In this document: in pieces, positions 8,600 to 18,254 of the stretch
Layout of the letters: each line of letters starts with the position of its first letter
Position numbering within the stretch: position 1 is the first letter of the stretch
Source of the DNA: Saccoglossus kowalevskii
Lineage: Eukaryota; Hemichordata; Enteropneusta; Harrimaniidae
DNA length: 18,654 bases
Direction of reading: 5' to 3'
Assembly (NCBI RefSeq): GCF_000003605.2
Contig: NW_003138334.1
Coordinates: 1 to 18,654, forward strand
Notes under the pieces: generated by a model
The model's database searches: none
The model's input: only the letters and a program-made list of their open reading frames with translations
What the model was told of the DNA's origin: nothing
Made by a program: the position numbers and the translations under genes

Positions 8600-9697
8600 T
8601 CAATAACAAGGTTTGTTTCAAACTCAATTCAATATCTGAAATTAATTTATATGATATTACATGTGATGGCGCACAATAACACACTTACATATACAAGTTG
8701 ATCACGCGACGAGCAATATTGAGGCGTGCACTTTTGATGATTTATTACATAATAGACAATATAAATAAATAAAAGATTAAAAACAAACAACAAATCATTT
8801 TCTAGCATGCCTAAGTAAATGATTTTTACAAACGCATTGACGGTTTCACTATATTACGGAATTACTTATCAAAACACAACTTAGCAATGCCAGTAAGTAA
8901 AAGGTTAACTACGAAAGTGAAACTTTCACCTACAGGAAAATATTGCTTTGCACTGAGAACAAATTTGACATATTTGAGATTATTAATTAACCTGTATTGC
9001 AACCATGGACGAGAACATAATTGCCCCATGATATTAAAACTGCAATACATCAGTAATGACAACGCAAAGTAGCGAGTGCTTCAATTGCTTAGCCACGTGT
9101 GACATTATATGTTACAAGACATGAATGTCACAGTTCCCGTTATTTAATTATAAAATACCCGTGTTAAAATAATACATGGAACATCTGCAAACAACTGAAT
9201 TAATATGTACTCTATGTGGGTACAACTCATCATTAAGTGATTTTCCTTAATCTGATAACTGAAAACTTTTATTGACCCGGGTCCAAAATCTCAGAGTACA
9301 CAAGTGCAACCAAACTATGTCTCATAAATGCTCAAGAAACTGCATTCATAAATCTGAGTAAACCTTGGTGTACCTTTAATAACATAATTATATAATTAAT
9401 AACTGAGATAACTGAAAAGTGACCATAAAAGGCCATGCAAGAAATGTTGAATGATATAACGAGTAAGTTCTTATTCGTATTTCTGTGTGAAACCTCATCT
9501 GACTTGACCAAGGTTGACCTAATTTATATCGACTTGGTATAGTGGGAGAAATTGCTTGTATTCAGAAAATTGACAAATATTCTACAGACGTTCCTGCGTT
9601 ATGGTAGTTGTTGGGCCAACATCGTGAGCGTATTTTAACACAGAGGTTCCTCTTTCATAATTTACGCAAATATTAAATCAACTGCCAAAATGACATA
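8599..9697. other. AT-rich non-coding stretch
   Basis: I see no gene. Opposing short open frames at 8862-9072 are shadows of one another and resemble no protein I know. GACCCGGGTC near 9275 is a 10-bp palindrome of no evident importance. Confidence 0.5.
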
Positions 9698-9824
9698 TTG
9701 ACTCCCAAGCGACGAAAACAACACGCGTAAAAAATGCTAAGGCTCATGGGTAGACGCTAGTTTGTAAACAATGACACGCTATGGCCATCTGACGCATGCG
9801 CAGTTGACGACTTCCCCGCTTTAA
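9698..9824. mobile_element. Truncated second copy of the MITE at 1234-1397
   Basis: From ATTGACTCCC to the TTAA at 9821-9824 the sequence follows the interior and right end of the element at 1234-1397. Shared blocks include GTTTGTAAACAATGACACG, CTATGG-CATCTGACGCATGCG and a right end of CCCGCT-TTAA. The left inverted repeat is absent, and so is the extra six-base segment of the right arm seen in the first copy. It is a 5'-truncated relic. Confidence 0.75.
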
Positions 9825-11124
9825 CAGTATATTGTTCCACAGGACCATGGCCATGAAAGACCAAATCATAAATCCTTCATTTGATAAGTGTAGCAGATGG
9901 CATGGGTTTGCTGAAATAATGTTCACTTTGTCATGGGTCAAGGCAGAATGGTACATTTCGGCAGATAAAGTTTGTATCAAAATATGACGGCCCCTATGTA
10001 GAATACTGTTTGTTATTCCCAATTAGTTTCACTGGTAGAGCTAGCTTACATAATACTTCAAAGTCATTCATGAATACAGGCAAGTAAATGTAATTACAAG
10101 CTTCATTCTGATTTAATTCAATCATTATATAATAGTGTGAAAAATATCAGTCTTGTATTTTTTTTTGCCTGAGTTCAATTAGATAAATACGTTTTGAGGA
10201 TATATAGAGTTTGACCAAGGGGCCGGGACGGGCGACGCTATGCGGGTAATACGCGTCAATGTTGGGGTGTTTGCTTCGAAAATAAACTGCAGGGATGGGA
10301 AAATGTCTGAGATTGCGTTAATTCGAACCTAATAATTAGAGTCTGTATGACATACAGAGAACTTGTATCGCGAATATATGTGCGCGGTATCCATATGCCG
10401 AAGAACGATCAAAACACTACGCAAATCTACTACGCATGCTCAGACGATGTTTTACGTGACCTTCTCAAGGCCGTCTATATTTATAAATGACATGTGGAAA
10501 TGGCCATTGTACCGTTACTGGTATCACTGTTATGGTCTCATGCCACTAATCAATTTAAATGCCTTGCAAGAACCAATGAATTGTTTTAAATATTTTTTTT
10601 CTCAGGTGTTCCCTGTTTGAGGGCGTGATCACCTGGGTCAAAGGTGAGACTAACGTGTGGTCTTTTGTTTACTACTTACCGGCTGTGTACCTGTGGGATT
10701 ATTCTGTGTGTATTTCGATGTTCTAATCTTTTGTAAGGTCTATGTTCTAATCTGGGTGTTTTTCCAGTGATTTATCTAGGTGCAGTCCAAATGCAGTAGG
10801 TGTGTCTTGTTTACCTGAGTTTTGCAAGAGTTTGAGCAGGCCAACATGTGTTTTTTTTCATGTGGTTGATTGCAGGCATGTTGATTTCCCATTTTAGAGC
10901 CATGTTTTCAACTTTGTTTATTATTTTCATATAGCAATCTCATCATATGTTAACATTGTCGTCTATGGAGTTTCAATTAGTGGTATGAGCCCTGAAGATA
11001 GCGACTTCACGTTCACACATTCGGTTCACATGCCGTTGCACTACTGTTCAGAATCAACAACTTGCATGTTTAGGGAGGAGATTATAAACATATATAACAG
11101 GAATTTGATAGATTGTTTATTTAT
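9825..11124. other. Non-coding stretch, no gene recognised
   Basis: The interval at 10606-10643 sits between a good acceptor (TATTTTTTTTCTCAG) and a good donor (AAAG|GTGAGAC), but no coding connection is evident. The open frame ending at 10620 (85 codons, plus) matches no known family. GCCCTGAAGATAGCG near 10990 recurs near 15358 beside other repeats, so this end of the stretch is probably repeat-derived. Confidence 0.45.
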
Positions 11125-11452
11125 TGTATTTAGTAGTAGTGAGACACATCCCTGGTAATCACGTGATCGTGCCAACGACTGCAGCGATTGGCTGATCGCA
11201 TGTTTACTCCGCCACGCCTTAGTGTTTTGACCTTTAATATAGTGAGTTTGTGACCTTTGTAAGAGGGGAGAACGAGAGAACGGTACAGCGAGGGGTTACC
11301 TCGGATGACTGCTTGTGTGAATAAAGCTGGACTGTCTGTAATGAACTAATGTGTATTCATTTGGATCGAATCTGGTACCTCTACGTGTAAGTGACACCAG
11401 CCAAGCGAGACGAAGCTCCCGATCCCCAAACACAACGCCTGTGTTCACAACA
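11125..11452 (+). mobile_element. Probable solo LTR (Gypsy-like), approximate ends
   Basis: The segment begins near TGTATTTAG and ends GTTCACAACA. Inside are AATATA-containing sequence near 11237, then GGGGAGAACGAGAGAACGG, then a polyadenylation signal (AATAAA at 11320-11325) followed by GCTGGACTG and a U5-like region. This order is typical of LTRs, and no retroelement coding sequence adjoins it, so a solo LTR is the best reading. I could not find a clean target-site duplication, and the left boundary is a guess. Confidence 0.4.
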
Positions 11453-11764
11453 TTACGATGAGCTGTACTCTTCTCTGCGTACAAAACATTCTTAACGCGA
11501 TATCATCATTTGTACAACTAGGTCGCCAACTCCATGATATGAACATCTACTAACCGAGATTTCCAGCGTAGACACGATCCATTTTGGGATCAATTGTACT
11601 ATTTATCTCATTGAATAGGATCTGAATGAAAACTATAATTAAGTATTTCCTATAATTCATAGGCTTGACCGACACGATAAAAACGAAATCACAGCATGGA
11701 AACTGTTAAAACATAGAAGGCAGCATACAACATAATTCTGCATATTCTTGGGAAAAGCTCCTGA

Positions 11765-12048
11765 TTACTACCTTATACTAAAATATGTTTGGATATTTAG
11801 AGTACTAACAAATTTCCACTTCTGGGCCGGTTAGACTTAAAATACACCACGAATATTCACTTTTGAGATATCATTTTTGGTATGTGTTGATTCTTGGATA
11901 TTTTATCTTCGTCGTCCTGTACTTCGTTTAGTAATTTCGCGATTTCGACATCGAAAACGCATTTGCTTCATTATTTGCTGAGGGGTGGCCGCTTACGTAT
12001 GTGCTCTGTAACTTGCAGCAAATTAACCTAAAAACGTTAGGTAATCAA
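11765..12048 (+). repeat. Dispersed repeat R, copy 1 (284 bp)
   Basis: The sequence from TTACTACC to GGTAATCAA is repeated in the same orientation at 15448-15807. Shared blocks include TATTTAGAGTACTAACAAAT, CTTAAAATACACCAC, TTCGCGATTTCGACATC and CCTAAAAACGTTAGGTAATC. This copy lacks 33 bp present in copy 2 (between two AATT words, so a microhomology deletion fits) and lacks the 43-bp insertion seen there. No coding sequence is evident. Confidence 0.9.
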
Positions 12049-12064
12049 ACAAAAATGACGTTAT

Positions 12065-12495
12065 ACTAAAGTCCAAAAAGTATGTTCAAGGTCTTCATTT
12101 TTTCGTAGCATAAAAACGATTTACTCCCTCGCTTATTGTGACACCCTCAAATTAACTGATTTCCATTCCCCTCAAGAGTCAAAATGGTTATTTTTGCTTG
12201 ACGAGTTCATTTGCCTTCAATTGCGTTTCAGTGGCTGTCACAGTCGTATTCTGAGTCTTGCTGATAAAATTTTGGTCCAAATTCACTTAGATATCGCCGA
12301 GAAAACTCAAATTTTCAACTAAAGTTCATTTGCATAACAATGTTTTTGCCCTTGGTCGCCATATTGGACACCGTATACAACTAGGGAAATTCACCCGCAT
12401 TAAATTGCGTTCGCCGTGATAGGCAAAAATGTATTTGCACTAAAGTACGTTCAAGATCTGCACTTTCTCATAGCATAAACACGTTTTTTACCCTC
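12065..12495. repeat. Diverged internal repeats (ACTAAAGT family)
   Basis: The segments at 12065-12131 and 12439-12495 share ACTAAAGT, A(T/C)GTTCAAG, a TCATAGCATAAA-like block and (C)CCTCG. A third, weaker start (ACTAAAGTTCATTTGC) lies near 12319. They look like remnants of an old tandem or segmental duplication of unknown origin. The area also contains GAGTGATTCACTC, a 13-base palindrome, near 12515. Confidence 0.55.
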
Positions 12496-13198
12496 GATTA
12501 CTTTTCGCCGCCGGAGTGATTCACTCTCCAAATTTTGGTTTCGCGAGCGCCTCTAATAAATAACCTATCCTATTTTTGGCTTCGACCTTTTTTCGCTCGA
12601 AAGGCAGAGGCAATAAGACTAGATTCTCAAGGACGCAGGTCGTTTGGATTGGACGATTTCTTTTGTTTCCAATTCGTTGTACGCCTAGAAACATGGCAAC
12701 GTTGTTTTTAGTGAATATATAACATGTTCTGTTCCAATAAAAGATTTTGATATGCATAACAATTCCTTACTGAAACATTTCCTGTACTCTCTAAAATTTG
12801 ACAATGCCACTAGCCCAAGATGGACTTCCTGTTCAACACGTTGTTGAATGTTGGCGTCACTTTACGTAAAAACACACTCTCGAACTTGACAATTTTAAAG
12901 TTCAGACCATTAAGGAAAGATGGAAGTACCAGTTGCATAAATCATGAAAAATTTGTGATTCGATTGCTGACCGGGATAGCAGCATTTAGTGTTCATTACT
13001 ATGCAATATAAAATCATATCGATGCTGTGGGCAGCGAAGGGTGACAGATTGTTTTGGTTCTACAGCTCTCAAAGCACGGGCAACTGACATTTCCTGACTT
13101 TTTTTTACTATTCTGACGTGTTCTGGGCTGTATATAACAGTCAGACACTGACAAGTAAGTAAGTACTAGTAAACAGTCCGGGACATAGTCAATACAAG
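12496..13198. other. Non-coding stretch, no gene recognised
   Basis: Open frames at 12521-12757 (minus) and 12820-13011 (plus) are short and unrecognised. Toward 13180 the sequence begins to resemble the start of the tandem array that follows. Confidence 0.45.
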
Positions 13199-14462
13199 CC
13201 GGTAGGCTGGTTGGCGATCCGCTCCGCTCAAAAAACAAGCTACATGTTTTTGGATGTTTCCATGGTAGGACATGAACGTGAAGCTAACATCAGTTTATAA
13301 CTAAATGGGCCCCGTATACGATGTTCACAAAAACCATTCAGTCTTTAGAAGTCACTTAGTTTATAACTAGGACGTATTCTGTTGTTACATTTAATATTTC
13401 CAACCGTTTTGTGATAGTATTTTCTAGAATGAAAGCAGCATTTACAGTTCATTTAAAGTTCAAAGTTGCGTTGGGATTACGTTGATACAGTGTAACAATG
13501 TCGGCGCCAGTGGTATCTTACCAGTCCGCAAAGTAGCCGAAATAAAAAGCATGATCATTTGAACACTGCTATTACAAAACTGGTAGGAGGTAATAAATTT
13601 GGGGCGAAAGTATTCAAACAAACCGATAGGCTGGTTGGCATCCGCTCCTCTCAAAAAACAAGCAACATGTTTTCGGCTGTTTCTATGGCAGGAAATGAAC
13701 GTGAAGATAACGTCGGTTTATAACTAAAACCGAATCACGAAGTTCGCAAAAAAACAAACATTCAGTCTTTAGAAGTTACTTTATTTTATTGTTAGGACGT
13801 ATTCTGTTGTTAAATTTATTATTTCCAACCGTTTTGCGATAGTATTTTCTAGATTGAAGGCAGCATTTACAGTTCATTCAAAGTTCATAGTTGCGTTGGG
13901 AATACGTTGATACAGTGTAACAATGTCGGCGCCAGTGGTATCTTACCAGTGCACGACGTATTCAAAATAAAAAGCATGATCATTTGAACACTGCTATTAC
14001 AAAACTGGTAGGAGGTAATAAATTTGGGGCGAAAGTATTCAAACAAACCGGTAGGCTGGTTGGCATCCGCTCCTCTCAAAAAACAAGCAACATGTTTTTG
14101 GCTGTTTCTATGGTAGGACATGAACGTGAAGATAACGTTGGTTTATAACTAAAACCGAATCACGTATACGAAGTTCGCAAAAAAACAAACATTCAGTCTT
14201 TAGAAGTTACTTTATTTTATTGTTAGGACGTATTCTGTTGTTAAATTTATTATTTCCAACCGTTTTGCGATAGTATTTTCTAGATTGAAGGCAGCATTTA
14301 CAGTTCATTCAAAGTTTCAAGTTGCGTTGGGATTACGTTGATACAGTGTAACAATGTCGGCGCCAGTGATCTCTTATCCAGTGCGCAACGTAGCCAAAAT
14401 AAAAAGCATGATCATTTGAACATTGCTCTTACAAGACTGGTAGGAGGTAATAAGGTAATAAA
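13199..14462. repeat. Tandem array of three ~425-bp units
   Basis: TTGGCGATCC or its variant TTGGCATCC begins at 13211, 13635 and 14060. TCGGCGCCAG occurs at 13501, 13926 and 14357. These give periods of 424-431 bp. Units 2 and 3 are very similar; unit 1 is more diverged but keeps the intact TTGGCGATCCGCTCCGCT word that units 2 and 3 have as TTGGCATCCGCTCCTCT. Parallel minus-strand open frames at 13460-13654 and 13885-14121 merely reflect the repeat and are not a gene family. Confidence 0.93.
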
Positions 14463-15337
14463 TTTGGGCGAAAGTATTCAAAAATCAGTTTTTGGCTGTT
14501 GCCATGGCAGCAGTGGGCCAATTTGGTTTCAATTAGTGACGGTACGACCTGCCTGTCAAGTATGGACAAAATCAGCCAAGCCAAGAAAAAAATCACAGAG
14601 CAGTTAAAAGCAGTTGCCGGTGAAAAGTTACCCAAACTTTCAGGTTAATTTTCTCTCTCATGAAAATATACATAAAAAAACAGTAAATTTATGCCCACAC
14701 TCAAGCTGAGTAGAGTGAGCTATGTCCGTGCATTTTAATCCTAGAAATGTAGGGTGAGATACATTTGGCGCAAATGTATTAAAAAAATCTGTTTTTTGGA
14801 TGTTGCTATAAAAACGGTGGGCCTGAATTTGTTTTCAGATTTTACAACCTAACTAGAATGAAGGTGTGACTTGCCTGCCAAGTTTGAACCAAGTCGGCTC
14901 AGCCAAAAAAATAACAGAAGAGTTAAAAAGCAATTCCTGATGAACAGTTACCCCAAATTTGGGGTCAAATTTCTCTGTAATGAAAAAAGATATCAACAAT
15001 TCAAATAGTAACTTTGTGCCCACACTCAAGCTGAGTAGAATGAGCTATGTCTGAGGCGTTTTATCTCAAATTTGTATGAGGAGATATATTTGGCGCAAAG
15101 CTATCCAAAAATCAGTTTTTTGGCTATTGCTATGGCAACGGTAGGCCAATTTTTTTTCCAGATATTTCCTAATAACTAGGGTGAAGGTGTGACCTACCTG
15201 CCAAGTTTTAGGGAAATCGGCTAAGCCAAAAAAAAAAAAGAATTAATACAAAAACAGAAGAATTAATACGTGAAAACACTGGAAATCACACACACACAAG
15301 TGATTTTAATGGCAATCCTAGCGGAGCGGATCGCCAA
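13211..15337. mobile_element. Composite bounded by perfect 18-bp inverted repeats
   Basis: TTGGCGATCCGCTCCGCT at 13211-13228 is exactly inverted at 15320-15337. Everything between is the two related tandem arrays and a short AT- and CA-rich tail; there is no coding sequence. This suits a non-autonomous DNA transposon whose interior has expanded as tandem repeats. No target-site duplication is clear at the two outer edges. Since variants of the left word also occur inside each ~425-bp unit, the element may have grown by duplicating its own end. Confidence 0.6.
14463..15260. repeat. Tandem array of ~300-325-bp units
   Basis: Unit starts (TTTGG(G)CG(A/C)AA...) are at 14463, 14764 and 15089, giving periods of 301 and 325 bp; the third unit is partial. 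Shared blocks include CACACTCAAGCTGAGTAGA, ATGAGCTATGTC, TTTTTGGCT(G/A)TTGC(C/T)ATGG and CTGCCAAGTTT...TCGGCT(C/A)AGCC. The beginning of the unit is homologous to part of the ~425-bp unit, where a segment carrying the CATCCGCTCC word is additionally present. The two arrays are therefore related. Confidence 0.9.
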
Positions 15338-15447
15338 TAGAAGTCTCAATCAGCTAGGCCCTGAAGATAGCGTCATCACACAGTATTCCATGAATGAACG
15401 AAATTAACATAACAATCTCATGCTTACAAATAATCATTGACAAATTG

Positions 15448-15807
15448 TTACTACCATATACTAAAATATGTTTAGATATTTAGAGTACTAACAAATTTCC
15501 ACTTCCGGTTCGGTTAGACCATGGAAGTTTATACCTCCAGGTTTATACCTCCATGGTTAGACTTAAAATACACCACAAATATTCACTTTTGAGATATAAT
15601 TGTTGGTATGTGTTGGTTCTTGGGTATTTCAGCTTCATTGTCCTATACTTCATTTAGTAATTCGAACTTCCCAGATTGCGTAAAAACGGAGAATTTCGCG
15701 ATTTCGACATCAAAAATGCCTTGGCTTAATTGTTTGCTAAGGAACGGCCGCTTAGGTATGTGCTCTGTAACTTGTAGCACATGAACCTAAAAACGTTAGG
15801 TAATCAA
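15448..15807 (+). repeat. Dispersed repeat R, copy 2 (360 bp)
   Basis: This is a direct copy of 11765-12048, starting 110 bp after the inverted-repeat composite. Relative to copy 1 it has 33 extra bases near 15665-15700 and a 43-bp insertion at 15520-15562. The insertion consists of 35 bp plus a duplicate of the 8-bp word GGTTAGAC. Allowing for these two differences the lengths agree exactly (284 + 43 + 33 = 360). Confidence 0.9.
15520..15554. mobile_element. 35-bp foldback insertion with 8-bp flanking duplication
   Basis: GGTTAGAC at 15512-15519 is duplicated at 15555-15562; copy 1 of repeat R has it only once. The insert between them starts CATGGA and ends CTCCAT, so its ends are near-inverted, and it holds GTTTATACCTCCA twice. 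An 8-bp duplication is what hAT-type transposition leaves, but a template-switch event could give the same picture. Confidence 0.5.
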
Positions 15808-16145
15808 TTTCACAAGAAGTTGACTATCCCTGATACGGGTATTGCTAAATCGCCAGCTGTGAACTTTATCAGGGTTCCCATATGAAGTTACACATCATTC
15901 TAGCAAGGAAAAATATTGATTACTTTTGTGCAGGTTCTATAATAAAATATGAAATAATTAATATTTCATTTTTATTTATTAAAATATGTACACATTATAT
16001 CTAATTGGGGCGGGAATTGCCAAGCAAATTTATAAAATTATAAACCAATATTTTCGTAAATAACACTGACCGTGAAATACGCCCTTGAGAAGTGTTACTG
16101 ACGGAATATTTTATATTGCAATTTCTTGCAATTTGAATTAGTTGT

Positions 16146-16149
<4 letters not shown>
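15808..16149. other. AT-rich non-coding stretch
   Basis: I see no gene, long repeat or structured RNA signal in this stretch. It leads into the long (TA)n tract. Confidence 0.5.

Positions 16150-16232
<83 letters not shown>
16150..16232. repeat. Long (TA)n microsatellite, ~83 bp
   Basis: This is an uninterrupted TA run of about 41 units. Such tracts can extrude as cruciforms and are often mis-sized in assemblies, so the true length may differ. Confidence 0.97.
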
Positions 16233-16234
<2 letters not shown>

Positions 16235-16838
16235 CTTTATTTCATTGTTGAGACTGAGTTATATATTTGTTACGTACTATAATTTATCTATATTGGAAAA
16301 CGGTTATGGGGATTATTAATTTTAATAAACAATATTCAACTATTCTTTGCAACACCAATAAGATCATAATGATAGTGATTCTTGGTCTTTGAAACTATGG
16401 GCATTATCAGAGCATGGGTCTTATTTTGGATCTCCGGCCAGAGCAACTGCACAAATCATGAGGGCAAATTAATAGCTTTTAAGGATGGTATTCCCAGAAT
16501 AGCGCAAGTTATTAAAGAAACATAAAACTTTAATTCTCAACAACGATGAAAGGACCAGTTACTGCGACAAAGCCCTACTCCCCGCGAGACCCACCCAAAA
16601 CAAAACCCACTTACCGCGAAAGCCACTTACCGCGAAGCTACTAGTATATATATAAATTGTATATGTAATAATTTTATCGATATAGAGATTTACTTTTTAT
16701 ACAGATAATACTGCCAATTAGGTGTTTGCCACTTGCGCAAACCTTACCGGATTCGACCCAAACCCTACTACCTAGACACGTTCGTTCTCTGTGGCAGTCA
16801 CTATCATCAAATCGGACCCTAAACGATTTTCTTTTGAT
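16233..16838. other. Non-coding stretch with a 16-bp tandem duplication
   Basis: CCACTTACCGCGAAAG at 16607-16622 is followed at once by CCACTTACCGCGAAGC (16623-16638). GGATTCGACCC near 16749 resembles a tRNA B box, but no A box or cloverleaf can be formed around it. No gene is recognised. Confidence 0.5.
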
Positions 16839-16906
16839 TAATTTCCACTATTTCAGGTTGTAAAATATAAGAAAATAAATGTCTCGACAAATATTGAATT
16901 GTGAGA
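16839..16906 (+). repeat. Dispersed repeat U, copy 3
   Basis: TAATTTCCACTATT, then GTAAAAT, GAAAATAAATGTCTCGACAAATATTG and GTGAGACTAA parallel the two copies in the sialyltransferase 3' UTR (2840-2897 and 2932-2990). AATAAA lies at 16874-16879. No coding sequence precedes this copy, so the repeat exists independently of the gene. Confidence 0.75.
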
Positions 16907-18150
16907 CTAAAATGTTAAGTTGTCATCAAGTCTTTTATAAATTTGTTCAACATTTGTTTTTGATTTAGTTTTAGCGACATCACTGAAGTGCACTACGCGA
17001 CAACATTGGTCGATTTGTGTTACTTTGCAGTGTTACTTGAAATGATGTTAAAGATTTTTTCATCTTCAAGAAATATCTCTAAGCACGTTCACAGTAAAAT
17101 AGCCAATGCTTCAACAAATTTGATAAAATCACAAAATAACACAACGTATAAGAATAGTACTTACGTGGCCACTTGTTGGCCATTTTAAATTCAATACAAT
17201 GTTTGTATGGGCCACTATTATTTGGTGCGAACCAAAGGTGAGTGAATAATACAGCTCATGACATCAACCAGCTCCACAAACAAATACTTAGAGGTGATGA
17301 CGGTTTTATCATAATCGAACAGTCAAAACAAAGAAGAAATTTTACCGAATTTAGCTTACGAATCGTGTGTCAATTATGCGTCTTGTCTAAGCGTCGTTCG
17401 TGTTTCGAAATCAGCGGAATTATAACCATTTTCATCGTTTTTTTAAAATAAATTTTCACTCTTTTATTGTCTTTTATTTGTTTTTTATTTTATTTTTTAT
17501 TGATTTATTTTACTTTTATTGTCATTGGAACATGTTTGTAATTGTAATTCGGTCTATAACCAAAGGCAAAGAACTCACGAGCAGTCGTATATTACATCTT
17601 CGTATTACATAGTTGATATGGATGAGTTTTCACCCAGGTATATACTATGACATAAGCTAATTATAATACTATTCATTTACATTAATAATTAATAGACATG
17701 TTTCAAAAAACAAATATCACATGTTTTTGAGTAGGCTCGACATTATGGTCCCAGAATATATCAAAATATACTTTGAGGTAAATTGGGATGGAGCATCCGC
17801 ACCCTGAAAATAGCCATATATATGTAATTTTTCTGATTTTATTTCAAAATTCAAGTTTAAAATAATTGCTATTGATTTGCTATATCGCATTGTGTTTTGA
17901 GAAGTAGATTTGTTAATCCTTTGAAATATTATACCTAATTCATACTTAACTTTTTCCAACGTTAAAGTTTGTTTCCATATCAAGATTGATGTGACTTGGT
18001 TTGGAGGTGGGAGGGGTAGAGGGGATGCTAGGCTACACGGTCCCCTATGTAACATGTGGGTTACTATACATAGATTCATTGCAGTTGTTTTTTGATTTGT
18101 CTAAGAATAGTACATAACACATTAAATTGTTTTATTTTGTTTCACTTTCA
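16907..18150. other. AT-rich non-coding stretch, no gene recognised
   Basis: The open frame at 16988-17188 (plus, GTG start) has several N-x-S/T sequons but no recognisable domain. A consensus donor (AAAG|GTGAGTG) lies at 17237/17238 with no identifiable exon before it. The minus-strand frame at 17717-18079 (120 codons) has low-complexity proline-rich and hydrophobic parts; its GADA segment resembles the translation of the repeat near 13640, suggesting a distant repeat fragment rather than a gene. Confidence 0.45.
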
Positions 18151-18158
18151 GATTCACA

Positions 18159-18254
18159 ATGAAGTAACCATATAAGATTATTGTACTTATAGTTTTGGGC
18201 TGCATGCTATATATGCTATTTAATATTCTTAAAGGGGAACTAAATAGAGCCTAA
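18159..18254 (+). pseudogene. Possible broken type II membrane-anchor exon
   Basis: After a good acceptor (TTTCACTTTCAG ending at 18151) comes ATG-AAG-TAA. The same frame then continues for 28 codons as PYKIIVLIVLGCMLYMLFNI, a basic residue followed by a membrane-length hydrophobic run, then KGELNRA and a stop (18252-18254). This is the layout of a glycosyltransferase N-terminus, except that the third codon is a stop. It could be a decayed first coding exon of a neighbouring paralogue or a chance product of AT-rich DNA, which readily yields Ile/Leu/Met-rich frames. I consider chance at least as likely. Confidence 0.2.

Noticed and set aside
13460-14121. Two nearly identical minus-strand frames as a duplicated gene
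   Set aside because: They are the same frame in successive units of a tandem DNA repeat, with no codon-level sign of selection visible by eye.
13211-15337. CRISPR-like array
   Set aside because: The units are hundreds of bases long, without short repeat-spacer alternation, in a eukaryotic context.
16700-16775. tRNA gene suggested by a B-box-like GGATTCGACCC
   Set aside because: No A box and no pairing acceptor, D or anticodon arms could be found.
17717-18079. 120-codon minus-strand frame as a gene
   Set aside because: It has no recognisable domain, has low-complexity Pro/Leu composition, and shows a patch resembling the translated repeat near 13640.
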